Positions 46,086 through 57,032 of a stretch of 64,000 nucleotides of DNA are shown piece by piece. The DNA comes from Streptomyces odontomachi. GTDB taxonomy: Bacteria; Actinomycetota; Actinomycetes; Streptomycetales; Streptomycetaceae. The first letter of the stretch is position 1, and each line of letters opens with the position of its first letter. The translations under genes were made by a program, and so were the position numbers. Location: positions 186,001-250,000 of the forward strand of contig NZ_JAMJWG010000014.1 in assembly GCF_024435355.1 (NCBI RefSeq), read 5' to 3'. The notes beneath the pieces are model-generated. The model was not told where the DNA came from. It saw only the letters and a program-made list of their open reading frames with translations, and did no database searches.

Positions 46086-46958
46086 TCAGGGGTACTCGTA
46101 GAAGCCCGAGCCGGACTTCCGGCCTAGCCGGCCGGCGTCGACCATGCGCAGCAGCAGCGGGGGAGGGGCGTAGAGCGGCTCTTTGTACTCGGCGTACATC
46201 GAGTCGGCGATGGAGACGACGGTGTCGAGACCGATCAGGTCGGCCAGCCGCAGTGGGCCCATCGGGTGGGCGCACCCCATGACCATGCCGTTGTCGATGT
46301 CCTCACGGCTCGCGATGCCTGACTCGAACATCCGCACGGCGGCGAGCAGATAGGGGTTGAGCAGGGCGTTGACGATGAAGCCCGAGCGGTCCTGGGCCCG
46401 GATGGTCTGCTTGCCCAGCACCTTCTCGGCGAGCAGCTGGGTCCGGCTGATGGTGCCCTCGGAGGTGGTCAGGGCCGGGATCAGCTCGACGAGCCGCTGT
46501 ACGGGTGCCGGGTTGAAGAAGTGCATCCCGATGACGTGGTCCGGACGGGACGTCGCGACGGCAAGCCTGACCAGCGGGACCGATGAGGTGTTGGAGGCCA
46601 GGACGGCGTCCGGCCGGGTCACCACCTGGTCGAGCACCTCGAAGATCTCGGTCTTGACCTGCTCGTTCTCCACGACGGCTTCGATGACCAGATCGCGGTC
46701 GGAGAACTCGCCGAGGTCGGTGGTGAAGGTGAGCCGCTGCCGGGCGGCCTCCCGCTCGTCCTCGGTGATCTTGCCGCGTTCGGCCGCCTTGGTGAGCGAG
46801 TTCAGCAGCCGGGTGCGACCGATCTCCAGGGCTTCGCCGGTGGTCTCGGCGACCATGACCTCAAGACCGGAGCGGGCGCACACCTCGGCGATGCCCGCCC
46901 CCATCTGGCCACAGCCCACCACGCCGACGCGTGCAATGTCGGTCAGGGTGTCCGTCAC
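46086..46958 (-). CDS. 3-hydroxybutyryl-CoA dehydrogenase
   Basis: A 290-residue 3-hydroxyacyl-CoA dehydrogenase acting on acetoacetyl-CoA/3-hydroxybutyryl-CoA with NAD(P). The Rossmann motif VGVVGCGQMGAGIAEVC is at about residues 9-25, the catalytic His in GMHFFNPAPVQRLVE and the signature DRSGFIVNALLNPYL near 190. GTG 46958 (VTDTLTDIARVG) has AAAGGGA just upstream, better than the longer frame. It may serve butyrate, polyhydroxybutyrate or ethylmalonyl-CoA metabolism; it stands alone here. Confidence 0.93.
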   Translation of the reverse strand: MTDTLTDIARVGVVGCGQMGAGIAEVCARSGLEVMVAETTGEALEIGRTRLLNSLTKAAERGKITEDEREAARQRLTFTTDLGEFSDRDLVIEAVVENEQVKTEIFEVLDQVVTRPDAVLASNTSSVPLVRLAVATSRPDHVIGMHFFNPAPVQRLVELIPALTTSEGTISRTQLLAEKVLGKQTIRAQDRSGFIVNALLNPYLLAAVRMFESGIASREDIDNGMVMGCAHPMGPLRLADLIGLDTVVSIADSMYAEYKEPLYAPPPLLLRMVDAGRLGRKSGSGFYEYP

Positions 46959-47164
46959 ATCGTCCCTTTCGTCACGGTCTATTCGGGGGCGGCGCCGAGC
47001 GGCTGCGGCGCTCACCTTCGAGCCTGCACGGTACTCCGAAAGCTCGGGCGCACGACCGGCCGGGTCGGGCATGGCCGACCCGGCCGGAGCGGTGCAGCGA
47101 CGTGACCGGGATGGGTGGGCGACGGGTCCGGTCCTGAGCGGGTACGGGTGAACGGGGCGCCGGG

Positions 47165-47359
47165 TTACCGGCCCGACTTCTCGTGCCGTACGACCGAGTC
47201 GGGACCCGGTGACATCACGGCCTCGTGCCCGTCCTCGAAGCGCACGCGGAAGGGTGGGTTGCCGTCGTGGCCGAGGACCTCGACGATCTGTGCGACCTTG
47301 TCTTCCTGGCCGACGACCCTGCCGTGGACCAAGAGCTGGTCGCCCTTGCTTGCCTGCAT
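47165..47359 (-). CDS. DUF1918 small protein
   Basis: A 64-residue protein with the full DUF1918 pattern (MQASKGDQLLVHGRVVGQED, GNPPFRVRFEDGHEAVMSPG), predicted to be a small SH3-like barrel. The role is unknown; family members are common single genes in actinobacteria. ATG 47359 is preceded by GGAGGTCACTCCG, a strong ribosome-binding site. Confidence 0.92.
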   Translation of the reverse strand: MQASKGDQLLVHGRVVGQEDKVAQIVEVLGHDGNPPFRVRFEDGHEAVMSPGPDSVVRHEKSGR

Positions 47360-47536
47360 CGGAGTGACCTCCTCACGCCCGGCCGGGAGCCGCCCGGTGG
47401 GCCCGGTGCGGCGCCCCTCCGGGGGCCGAATGTCCGTGGTCTGCCCGTGGCTGTCAGTTTACGGCCGGCCTTCTGGATGGCGCGTCCACCTATTCCGTCT
47501 CTTGCCGTCCGCTCGCCTCCGCCCCCACTACTCGCC

Positions 47537-48634
47537 CTACCCGCGCGAGCGCTGTGTCACCGCGATGCACGCCAACACGGCCAGCGCGGTCAGCGGGGCG
47601 GCCACGGTCAGGTGCTCGCCGAGCAGCAGCACCGACCAGACGAGGGTGAGCAGGGGCTGCGCCAGCTGGAGCTGGCTGGCCCGTGGGATGCCGATCGTCG
47701 CCATGCCCCGGTACCAGACGACCAGACCGAGGAACTGCGATCCGGCCGCCACCCACAGCACCCCCATGACGCCGTGTGCGGTGAGCACCAGCGGCTCATG
47801 GGTGGCGGCGACCACGACCCCTACCAGGGCGAACGGCAGGCTCAACTGAAGTGCCCAGCCGATCACCTGCCAGCCCGGCATCACCCGGGCCAGCCGTCCG
47901 CCCTCCGTGTAGCCGGCCGCGCACACCAGGAGCGCCCCGAAGAGATACAGGTCGGCCCGGTTCGGGGCGCCGCCGCTCTGCTGCACCGCGAAGCCCACCA
48001 CCACCGCGGCTCCGGCGAGTGAGGCGCACCAGAACGTGCGGGAGGGGCGCGCCCCGGTCCGCAGGGCGGAGCAGAGCGCCGTGGTGAGCGGCAGCAGTCC
48101 CACGACCACCGCGGCATGCGCGGTGCTGGACGTCTGGAGGGCGAGCGTCGTCAGCGCAGGGAAGCCGACCACCACGCCGAACGCGACCACCGCCAGCGGG
48201 CCCCAGTGGCGACGCGCGGGCGGGGGCACGCGGCGCGCCAGGAGGCAACCGCCCGCGATCAGCGCCGCGAGGACGATGCGCACCGTCACCAGCGTCCAGG
48301 GGCCGAAGCCCTCCAGGCCCCAGGCGGTGGCCGGGAAGGTGAGGGAAAAGGCGATCACTCCGAGGGCGGCCTGAAGGGTGCCCAGCCGGGCCGCGGAGCC
48401 CTGCCCGGTGCTCCCGTCGCGCCGATCACCCCGGTGCGGATCCGCGCCGCCGCGGTCGGCGGGGTGTGCGGGCGTACCGGGTCCGCCGCTGGGTGCGGGA
48501 GGTGGGGCGGGGTGGTCGGTGTGCTGGGCGGAGGGGGTGACCCGGATGGCCGGCGCGGTGGGGAAGGCCGGACCGGCGGGGGAGGAGCCCGCCGCTATCG
48601 GGGTGGGAACGGTAGCGCTATCCTCAGCTCTCAT
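47537..48634 (-). CDS. EamA/DMT-family exporter with disordered N-terminus
   Basis: A 365-residue drug/metabolite transporter. Residues 1-84 are Pro/Ala/Gly-rich and disordered; about ten membrane segments follow from 85 to 360, forming two EamA repeats (ALGVIAFSLTFPATAWGLEG and AAGSQFLGLVVWYRGMATIG). I see no internal ATG or GTG that would remove the extension before the first helix. The ATG at 48634 overlaps the divergent MocR start. Export of an amino acid or metabolite controlled by that regulator is likely. Confidence 0.88.
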   Translation of the reverse strand: MRAEDSATVPTPIAAGSSPAGPAFPTAPAIRVTPSAQHTDHPAPPPAPSGGPGTPAHPADRGGADPHRGDRRDGSTGQGSAARLGTLQAALGVIAFSLTFPATAWGLEGFGPWTLVTVRIVLAALIAGGCLLARRVPPPARRHWGPLAVVAFGVVVGFPALTTLALQTSSTAHAAVVVGLLPLTTALCSALRTGARPSRTFWCASLAGAAVVVGFAVQQSGGAPNRADLYLFGALLVCAAGYTEGGRLARVMPGWQVIGWALQLSLPFALVGVVVAATHEPLVLTAHGVMGVLWVAAGSQFLGLVVWYRGMATIGIPRASQLQLAQPLLTLVWSVLLLGEHLTVAAPLTALAVLACIAVTQRSRG

Positions 48635-48645
48635 GAATGAGCGTA
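48613..48645. promoter_or_regulatory. divergent leaderless promoters between transporter and MocR genes
   Basis: The two ATG codons overlap by 2 bp (plus strand 48633, minus strand 48634). TATCCT (48619-48624) ends 8 bases before the MocR ATG, and on the other strand TACGCT (complement of 48640-48645) ends 5 bases before the transporter ATG, so both could be leaderless. The palindromes TAGCGCTA (48613-48620) and CTCAT-GA-ATGAG lie in the same interval and could be MocR operators. Confidence 0.5.
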
Positions 48646-50078
48646 GCAGTGTCGCCGAGCTGGCCGATACCCTGCGTGGTGAAGTCGAGCGCTACTCACT
48701 TGGAGGAAAGCTCCCGTCCAGCCGGGCCCTGGTCGAGCGTTTCCGGGTGAGCCCGGTGACCGTCTCCCGGGCGCTGGCCCAACTGGTCGCGGAGGGCCTC
48801 GTCGTGACCCGGCCCGGCGCGGGAGCCTTCCGTGCCGAACAGCGGCCCACGGCCGTCCGCGCCGGTGACACGTCCTGGCAGGAGGTCACGCTCAGCGCGG
48901 ACACGGGCCCCGAAGCGGTGTCCCGCAGCGTCGACGCCTCCGGTGTCCTCGCCACCCTGGCCGCCCAGCCCAGCGACGTGATCGAGTTCAGCAACGGCTA
49001 CCTGCACAGGTCCCTGCGGCCCGAGCGCGCCATGTCCGACGCGCTGGCCCGGGCGGCCCGGCGCCCCGGCGCCTGGAGCCGTCCTCCCATGGAGGGCCTG
49101 CCGGAGCTGCGCGAGTGGTTCGCACGCGGCATCGGCGGCGCCGTCACCGCCGCCGACGTGCTCATCACCTCCGGCGGCCAGTCCGCGCTGACCACGGTGC
49201 TGCGGGCGCTCGCCCCGCCCGGTGCCCCGGTGCTCGTGGAGTCCCCCACCTATCCCGGCATGCTCGCCACCGCCCGCGCCGGCGGCCTGCGCCCCGTACC
49301 CGTCCCGGTGGACACCGACGGGGTGCGGCCGCAGCTGCTCGCGGACGCCTTCCGGGCGACCGGTGCGCGCCTGTTCGTCTGCCAGCCGCTCTTCCAGAAC
49401 CCGACCGGGGCGGTGCTCGCGCCCGGCCGGCGCGCCGAAGTGCTCCGCATCGCGCGCGACGCGGGCGCCTTCGTCGTCGAGGACGACTATGTGCGCCGGC
49501 TCGGTCACGCCGACGCGGGGCCCCTGCCCAGGCCGCTGGCGACCGACGACGAGGACGGTGTGGTGGTGCACGTCTGCTCGCTCACCAAGGCCACCTCGCC
49601 CAGCTTCCGGGTGTGCGCCGTGGCCGCACGCGGCCCGGTGTTCGAGCGGCTGCGCGCCATCCAGGTGGTGGACAACTTCTTCGTGCCGCGCCCACTCCAG
49701 GAAGCGGCGCTGGAACTGGTCGGCGCGCCCGCGTGGCCACGGCGGCTGCGGGCCGTGGCGGGCGAGCTACGAGCCCGCCGGGAGGCCATGGTGGGCGAGC
49801 TGCGCACCCGGCTCCCGGGGCTTGCCCTGCCGTACGTCCCGGCCGGCGGCTTCCACCTGTGGCTGCGGCTCCCGGACGGCACCGACGAGACCGCCTTCGC
49901 GACAGGCGCGCTACGCGCCGGAGTGGCCGTCGCCCCCGGCCGCCCCTACTACTGCGCCGAGCCCCCGGCACCGTTCGTCCGCGTCAGCTTCGCGGGCACG
50001 GCGGGCAGCGCGGAGATCACGGAGGGGGCACGGCGGCTGCGCCGGGCCTGGGACGAGGTGGTGGAGCCGGGCAGGTGA
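48633..50078 (+). CDS. MocR-type regulator (GntR HTH plus aminotransferase domain)
   Basis: A 481-residue fusion of a GntR winged helix (about 8-70, LPSSRALVERFRVSPVTVSR) and a fold-type I aminotransferase-like domain (about 110-475) with NPTG-containing FQNPTGAVLAPGRR and the probable PLP lysine in SLTKATSPSFRV. MocR regulators sense an amino acid or amine through PLP and usually control a divergent gene, here the DMT exporter. No ribosome-binding site precedes ATG 48633, in keeping with a leaderless mRNA. Confidence 0.92.
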   Translation: MNERSSVAELADTLRGEVERYSLGGKLPSSRALVERFRVSPVTVSRALAQLVAEGLVVTRPGAGAFRAEQRPTAVRAGDTSWQEVTLSADTGPEAVSRSVDASGVLATLAAQPSDVIEFSNGYLHRSLRPERAMSDALARAARRPGAWSRPPMEGLPELREWFARGIGGAVTAADVLITSGGQSALTTVLRALAPPGAPVLVESPTYPGMLATARAGGLRPVPVPVDTDGVRPQLLADAFRATGARLFVCQPLFQNPTGAVLAPGRRAEVLRIARDAGAFVVEDDYVRRLGHADAGPLPRPLATDDEDGVVVHVCSLTKATSPSFRVCAVAARGPVFERLRAIQVVDNFFVPRPLQEAALELVGAPAWPRRLRAVAGELRARREAMVGELRTRLPGLALPYVPAGGFHLWLRLPDGTDETAFATGALRAGVAVAPGRPYYCAEPPAPFVRVSFAGTAGSAEITEGARRLRRAWDEVVEPGR

Positions 50079-50196
50079 AGGGCTGGGTTCGGGGGCGGCC
50101 GGGCGGCCGGGCAGCGGGGGAGCGTGGGGAGGCGCTGGCAACGCCGCGGTACCGCTTCGGGCCGCCCGCGCCGCTGGCTCGCGTCGCCGGCCCGCG

Positions 50197-50748
50197 TCAG
50201 GAGGGTCGCGCGGCCCGTGTGTAGTCGGTGACCAGGAGCAGGTCCTTCGCCGGGCCGGTGACCCGCCAGCTGGTCCGCCACCGGTCCGGGCCGGTGACCG
50301 TGAAGTCGCCCCGGTACAGATCTGCGGCGCACGGATGGTGTGCCACGTACGAGCCGCCGCGCAGGTCGAGGTCGTGGAAGGGCCGTCCGTCGGAGAACTC
50401 GACGCGGGCCGTACCCGCCGTGATACCGGGCAGGTACCGCAGCGTCCGCTCGGCCGGTCGCGCAGTGCCCTGCCATACGAACGTGCCGGACTCGTGGTGC
50501 AGCAACCCGCCGCGCTCCGCCGCGTCGCCCGCGCCGGCGTGCGCACCCTTGCCCGTGGCGCCGTGCCGTCCGTGGCCGGCGCCCGTGTCGCCGTCCGGCC
50601 CGGAGGTGCCGTCCGCGGCCAGCGGTGCGAAGACCGTCGTCCCCGTGAACCTGCCCTCCGCGCCGCTCGCCAGGTCACGCACGGTGCGCTCGACGCGCCA
50701 CGCGCCGGCCAGGTAGGCGAGGACATCAGGGACCGGGACGGGAGGCAT
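50197..50748 (-). CDS. DUF6314 protein
   Basis: A 183-residue protein resembling the DUF6314 family: PDVLAYLAGAWRVERTVRD at the start, then GTFVWQG, FSDGRPFHDLDLRGG and HPCAADLYRGDF, which suggest a small lipocalin-like beta barrel. A Gly/His-rich insert lies at about 55-85. ATG 50748 is used because the conserved part begins there; ATG 50808 is an alternative. The function is unknown. It is convergent with the MocR gene. Confidence 0.75.
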   Translation of the reverse strand: MPPVPVPDVLAYLAGAWRVERTVRDLASGAEGRFTGTTVFAPLAADGTSGPDGDTGAGHGRHGATGKGAHAGAGDAAERGGLLHHESGTFVWQGTARPAERTLRYLPGITAGTARVEFSDGRPFHDLDLRGGSYVAHHPCAADLYRGDFTVTGPDRWRTSWRVTGPAKDLLLVTDYTRAARPS

Positions 50749-50987
50749 CACCCGGTCCGGTTCCGCAGCCCGGCCACCTATGGCCGCACCTTCGCCGCAC
50801 GAGCTCATCCCGGAATCGTACGCGCCGGCGTGCACCCCGGATCGGCGAGACCGGGAGGTGGGGCTGAGGGCGGGGCGAGCGGGCCCGGGCAGCGGGCCGG
50901 GGACGCAGCAAATCCCTTGCGGAGTCCGGAGGGTGGCTGCCACGATCAGCGCATGACGAACGGAAAGGCGGCCGCCGCCCCCCTCCG

Positions 50988-52367
50988 GTGAGCGCCGTGG
51001 CACAGCAGCGCGGGGCAGGACCTCGCAGCACCGCCCACCGGCCCGTACCCCGCTCCAGATCCCGCGCCAGCGCACCGCACGCGCCCCTCTCCCAAGACCC
51101 CTCCCCGGATGCCTGGGACGCTCGGGATGCCTGGGATGCCGCGTACCGACCGGGTGACGCACCCCCTGTCGGCACCGACGCAGCACTCGACCACGCCCGT
51201 GCCCTGCGTGACGCATGGTTGCGGCACGGCCTGTCCACCCGTCCCGCCGATCGGGACCGGGCCGAGGCCGTGGTCACGGCCCTCTACGCGGAGGTCGGCG
51301 CGGCTCCGCCGCGTTTCTGCTGGGTGGACTCGCCGGCCGCCGCGGCGGACGCGGTCCTCGACAAAGTGCGCCCCTATCGGCCGATGCGGTTACGGGCCGC
51401 CACGGCGCCCGCGCGGACCGCGCACTGGCCGGTCGCCGCCCGTATCGCCGCCTCCCTCGCCGACCTGCGCGACCGCCTGGACCAGCGCATCGGCCGCCGG
51501 GTCAGCCGGCACAGCGTCTACGGGCGCGCCGCCCGCACCCTGGCGCCCGAAGACGCCCTGGAGTGGGGCTGCGGTTCGAAGGACGTGCTGGGGGCCATGC
51601 TCCACGATTCGCTGGAGACTTCCCTGTTCGACGGCCTCCGGGCCCCGTTGCGCACCGCCCTGCTCTCTGCGGAGCCCGGCAGCGCACCCGGACTGACCTG
51701 GTACGGCCAGCAGGACGTGCACTGGATCGCGCATTACCAGCTGTGCGCGGGTACGGGCCTGGCCAGCTACCCGCGCGACGACTGGCGCAGGCTCGGCCGG
51801 TGGGCGACGCTGGCGCGGTCGGCGGGTTGGTGGTGGCCGCACGACGGGTTGTGCGTGATGGCCGAACGCCCTGTCGAGGTACACACCGAACCGTCGCCGC
51901 ACGGCGTGCACGGCCAGGTACGGCCGCACTGCTCGAGCGGTCCCGCGGTGCGATTCGCCGACGGCACCCGGTTGTACGTCCTGCACGGCACCCCGGTACC
52001 GGAATGGGCCGTCACCGGGCCCACCGTCCGGCGCATCCACGCGGAGCCCAACGTCGAAGTGCGCCGCTGCGCCATCGAGCACCTCGGCTGGGACACCTAC
52101 GTCGAGCGGGCCGGACTCGACCTGACGGCCACGGCCGACGACCCCGGCAACCCCGGTGCCGAGCTGCGGCTCTACCACCTGCCGTGGCGGGTGCTGGGCG
52201 AGCTCGGACGCGTGTTGCTCGTCGTCAACGGCACCGTGGAACCCGACGGACACCGCAGGCGCTACGGACTCCACGTCCCGCTGAACATCGACGACCCGGT
52301 CGCCGCGGCGGGCTGGTCCTACGGACTCAGCCGCGAACAGTACGCAGGCCTGGCCCGCCGTACCTGA
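50988..52367 (+). CDS. DUF6745 protein
   Basis: A 459-residue protein of unknown function. The C-terminal half carries the DUF6745 pattern: GWWWPHDGLCVMAERPVEVH, VRFADGTRLYVLHGTPVPEW and AEPNVEVRRCAIEHLGWDTY. The N-terminal 45 residues are Arg/Ser/Pro-rich. Two GTG codons (50988, 50997) could start it; neither has a good ribosome-binding site. The next gene follows after 108 bp in the same direction and may work with it. Confidence 0.8.
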   Translation: MSAVAQQRGAGPRSTAHRPVPRSRSRASAPHAPLSQDPSPDAWDARDAWDAAYRPGDAPPVGTDAALDHARALRDAWLRHGLSTRPADRDRAEAVVTALYAEVGAAPPRFCWVDSPAAAADAVLDKVRPYRPMRLRAATAPARTAHWPVAARIAASLADLRDRLDQRIGRRVSRHSVYGRAARTLAPEDALEWGCGSKDVLGAMLHDSLETSLFDGLRAPLRTALLSAEPGSAPGLTWYGQQDVHWIAHYQLCAGTGLASYPRDDWRRLGRWATLARSAGWWWPHDGLCVMAERPVEVHTEPSPHGVHGQVRPHCSSGPAVRFADGTRLYVLHGTPVPEWAVTGPTVRRIHAEPNVEVRRCAIEHLGWDTYVERAGLDLTATADDPGNPGAELRLYHLPWRVLGELGRVLLVVNGTVEPDGHRRRYGLHVPLNIDDPVAAAGWSYGLSREQYAGLARRT

Positions 52368-52475
52368 CGCGACGTCACCCTTCCCCACGCTTTCCACGCA
52401 CGCCCACGCACCCCACATTCATCCGCCCCACTCGGCCGCCCATCCGTCCACACCACCAGCCAGAGGTGATCACTC

Positions 52476-52934
52476 ATGGCCACGTCGACCCCGACCACCC
52501 TCGCCGATCTCACCGCCCGCACCGGCCTCGACGTCCTCGCTCACATCGAGCGCGAGGTGGCCGTCCCGGTGATCGCTGGGCTCCAGGCGCAGGGCGATCT
52601 GATCGTGGTGCCGTGGCAGCTCCTGGCGGACGTCACCGTGCCGTCGACGGCGCGATGGCAGGAGGTCCCCGCGGCCGGCGTGGTGCTGCTGCGCGGCGCT
52701 GCCGGCGGTAACCCGCACACGCTGGTCGCCGACGCCGGCACCTGCCGGTGGACCCGGACGGTGGAGGACCCGGAGGGCCTGGCGCTCGCCGTCGTGGAGA
52801 ACACGGCGGTCGTCCATCTCGTCCACCCCGAGCACGGCGGCAGCGGTATCGCGCCGGGCAGGTACGTGGTGCGCCGGCAGCGCGAGGGCGGTACGGAGGC
52901 GGGGTTGCGTGGCCATCGGCTGATCGTCGACTGA
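52476..52934 (+). CDS. hypothetical protein paired with the DUF6745 gene
   Basis: A 152-residue soluble, slightly acidic protein (GLQAQGDLIVVPWQLLADVT; GVVLLRGAAGGNPHTLVADA; APGRYVVRRQREGGTEAGLR). It reads like an all-beta domain that presents a LRGxxGGNPH loop. I do not recognise the family. CAGAGGTGAT precedes ATG 52476. Its position directly after the DUF6745 gene suggests the two act together. Confidence 0.75.
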   Translation: MATSTPTTLADLTARTGLDVLAHIEREVAVPVIAGLQAQGDLIVVPWQLLADVTVPSTARWQEVPAAGVVLLRGAAGGNPHTLVADAGTCRWTRTVEDPEGLALAVVENTAVVHLVHPEHGGSGIAPGRYVVRRQREGGTEAGLRGHRLIVD

Positions 52935-53028
52935 GGGCCGCCGGGCGGGGGCGCCGTTCTCATGCCGGTTTCATGTCAAGGTGCTGCCGGTGCGGTTGGG
53001 AAGCAGGCGGCGGTTGCATCCTCCTTCC

Positions 53029-53298
53029 ATGGCTGAGCTTCGTGCACCTTCCGCCGACGGCACCGAGATCACCGCGCTCGACGAGGGCGACGGATCCGCG
53101 CTGCTGGTGGTACCTCCCGGCGGCGGGGACGCCACCGCCTGGGACCAGGTCGTGCGGGTGCTCCGTGCCGACCTGGCGGCCGTCCTCCCCGACGTCCGGG
53201 TCGTCACGTTGCCCCGGCAGGGCCACTTCGCCCACCTCATGGCCCCGGCCGCCCTGGCGGACGTGATACGGGAGGCGGCAGCGCGGGTGCGGTGGTAG
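53029..53298 (+). pseudogene. internally deleted alpha/beta hydrolase remnant
   Basis: An 89-residue frame joins what looks like the N-terminus of an alpha/beta hydrolase (ADGTEITALDEGDGSALLVV, then PPGGGDATAWDQVVR) directly to its C-terminus (LPDVRVVTLPRQGHFAHLMA, with the catalytic His). The central part, with the GxSxG nucleophile and catalytic Asp, about 150-170 residues, is missing. The frame is intact across the junction near 53160. It might be expressed but cannot be a hydrolase. Confidence 0.7.
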
Positions 53299-53350
53299 GC
53301 GGCGGGTTCGGTGGTGCGGCAGATCAGCGGCACCGTGCGATGCTGTGGGC

Positions 53351-53743
53351 ATGAACCTGGACGACCTCGTGCGGCTGCGCCGCGCCCGTGACGCGATGGA
53401 CCGCGACTACGCGCGACCGCTGGACGTCCCGGCGCTGGCGAACATCGCCCTCATGTCGCCCGGGCACTTCTCCCGCAGCTTCCGCGCCGCCTTCGGCGAG
53501 ACGCCCTACAGCTATCTGATGACCCGCCGCATCGAGCGGGCGAAGGCGCTGCTGCGACGTGGCGACATGAGCGTGACGGACGTCTGCTTCGCGGTGGGCT
53601 GCACCTCGCTCGGCTCGTTCAGCTCGCGCTTCAGCGAGCTGGTCGGCGAGAGCCCCAGCGCCTACCGGGCCCGCCCGCACGACGACGGTGCCGCGATCCC
53701 GGCGTGCGTCGCCAAGATCCTCACACGACCGGTCAGGATCTGA
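53351..53743 (+). CDS. AraC-family single-domain regulator
   Basis: A 130-residue stand-alone AraC/XylS DNA-binding domain: two helix-turn-helix units (PLDVPALANIALMSPGHFSR and DMSVTDVCFAVGCTSLGSFS) with FSRSFRAAFGETPYSYLMTR between them. There is no ligand-binding domain. ATG 53351 is preferred over GTG 53345. The VOC gene begins 37 bp downstream, a pairing common in actinobacteria, where the regulator controls the VOC gene. Confidence 0.9.
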   Translation: MNLDDLVRLRRARDAMDRDYARPLDVPALANIALMSPGHFSRSFRAAFGETPYSYLMTRRIERAKALLRRGDMSVTDVCFAVGCTSLGSFSSRFSELVGESPSAYRARPHDDGAAIPACVAKILTRPVRI

Positions 53744-53780
53744 GAAGCGCGATCCGCCGGCGCCTCGTAGCGTCGGGGGC

Positions 53781-54197
53781 ATGAACATCAAGCTTTCCAC
53801 GTGCTTCATCGCCGTCGACGACCACGACAAGGCGCTCGGCTTCTACCGCGACGTCCTCGGCCTGGAGGTACGCAACGACGTCGCCTTCGAGGGGATGCGC
53901 TGGGTGACCGTCGGCTCACCCGCACAACCCGATGTGGAGATCGTCCTCGAACCGCCGCTCGCCAACCCCAACGCTTCCCCGGCCGACAAGCAGGCGATGG
54001 CGGAACTGCTGGCCAAGGGCATGCTGCGGGCCGTGATCTTCAGCACCGACGACTGCGACGCCACGTTCGAACGCATCCGGGCAGCCGGCGCCGAAGTGTT
54101 GCAGGAGCCGATCGACCAGCCGTACGGGGTCCGCGACTGCGCCTTCCGCGACCCGGCCGGCAACATGCTCCGCTTCAACCAGCCCCGCAAGCGATAG
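53781..54197 (+). CDS. VOC-family (glyoxalase-like) protein
   Basis: A 138-residue vicinal-oxygen-chelate protein with two beta-alpha-beta-beta-beta modules (DDHDKALGFYRDVLGLEVRN; RDCAFRDPAGNMLRF). The metal-ligand positions are only partly occupied by His/Glu, so it may bind rather than transform its ligand. TAGCGT at 53768-53773 ends seven bases before ATG 53781, though GGGGG also lies there. It probably forms a unit with the AraC regulator. Confidence 0.9.
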   Translation: MNIKLSTCFIAVDDHDKALGFYRDVLGLEVRNDVAFEGMRWVTVGSPAQPDVEIVLEPPLANPNASPADKQAMAELLAKGMLRAVIFSTDDCDATFERIRAAGAEVLQEPIDQPYGVRDCAFRDPAGNMLRFNQPRKR

Positions 54198-54350
54198 GCG
54201 GCAGGCCACCCCTCAGGTAGGACAGTAGCGTTACCGGCGAACATGCCGGGACGCAGAAGAACCGGACAAAGTGCCTGCGGCTGGTGAGGGCAGGCCGGGC
54301 GACGACGGGCAGGACCGCGACGGCGGCCCCGCCGCACAGATGGAGAGACG

Positions 54351-56783
<2,433 letters not shown>

Positions 56784-56849
56784 CCGGGACGGACGGGGCG
56801 CGCCGGGCCCGGTGGGACGGGGCACGCGGGCCCGGTGGGACGGTCCAGC

Positions 56850-56884
56850 GGGGCGAGTCACCCTCCGCCGAGGGGACTCGCCCC
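56850..56884 (+). terminator. terminator of the UvrA-like gene
   Basis: GGGGCGAGTC (56850-56859) pairs perfectly with GACTCGCCCC (56875-56884); TCTCCGTTTACT follows. Two copies of GGGCCCGGTGGGACGG lie just upstream, within about 56805-56845. Confidence 0.75.
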
Positions 56885-56979
56885 TCTCCGTTTACTCGTC
56901 TTTACTCGTCCATTCACCCACTCATCCCCATTTGCATATGAGGTGGGCCATATACCGACCGTCCTGCCGCATTCTCACC

Positions 56980-57016
56980 ATTGCATAAATGTGCTGTGCT
57001 GCGTATAGTCATGCTC
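56980..57016 (+). promoter_or_regulatory. argC promoter with two tandem ARG-box-like sites
   Basis: TTGCAT (56981-56986) and TATAGT (57004-57009) are spaced 17 bp, one of the best sigma-70-type promoters in the window. Overlapping them are two 18-bp A/T-rich half-symmetric sites, ATTGCATAAATGTGCTGT (56980-56997) and CTGCGTATAGTCATGCTC (56999-57016), 1 bp apart, which resemble ARG boxes. ArgR-arginine bound here would block RNA polymerase. AGGAGG at 57022-57027 serves argC. Confidence 0.75.
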
Positions 57017-57032
57017 TCCAGAGGAGGTTTCC

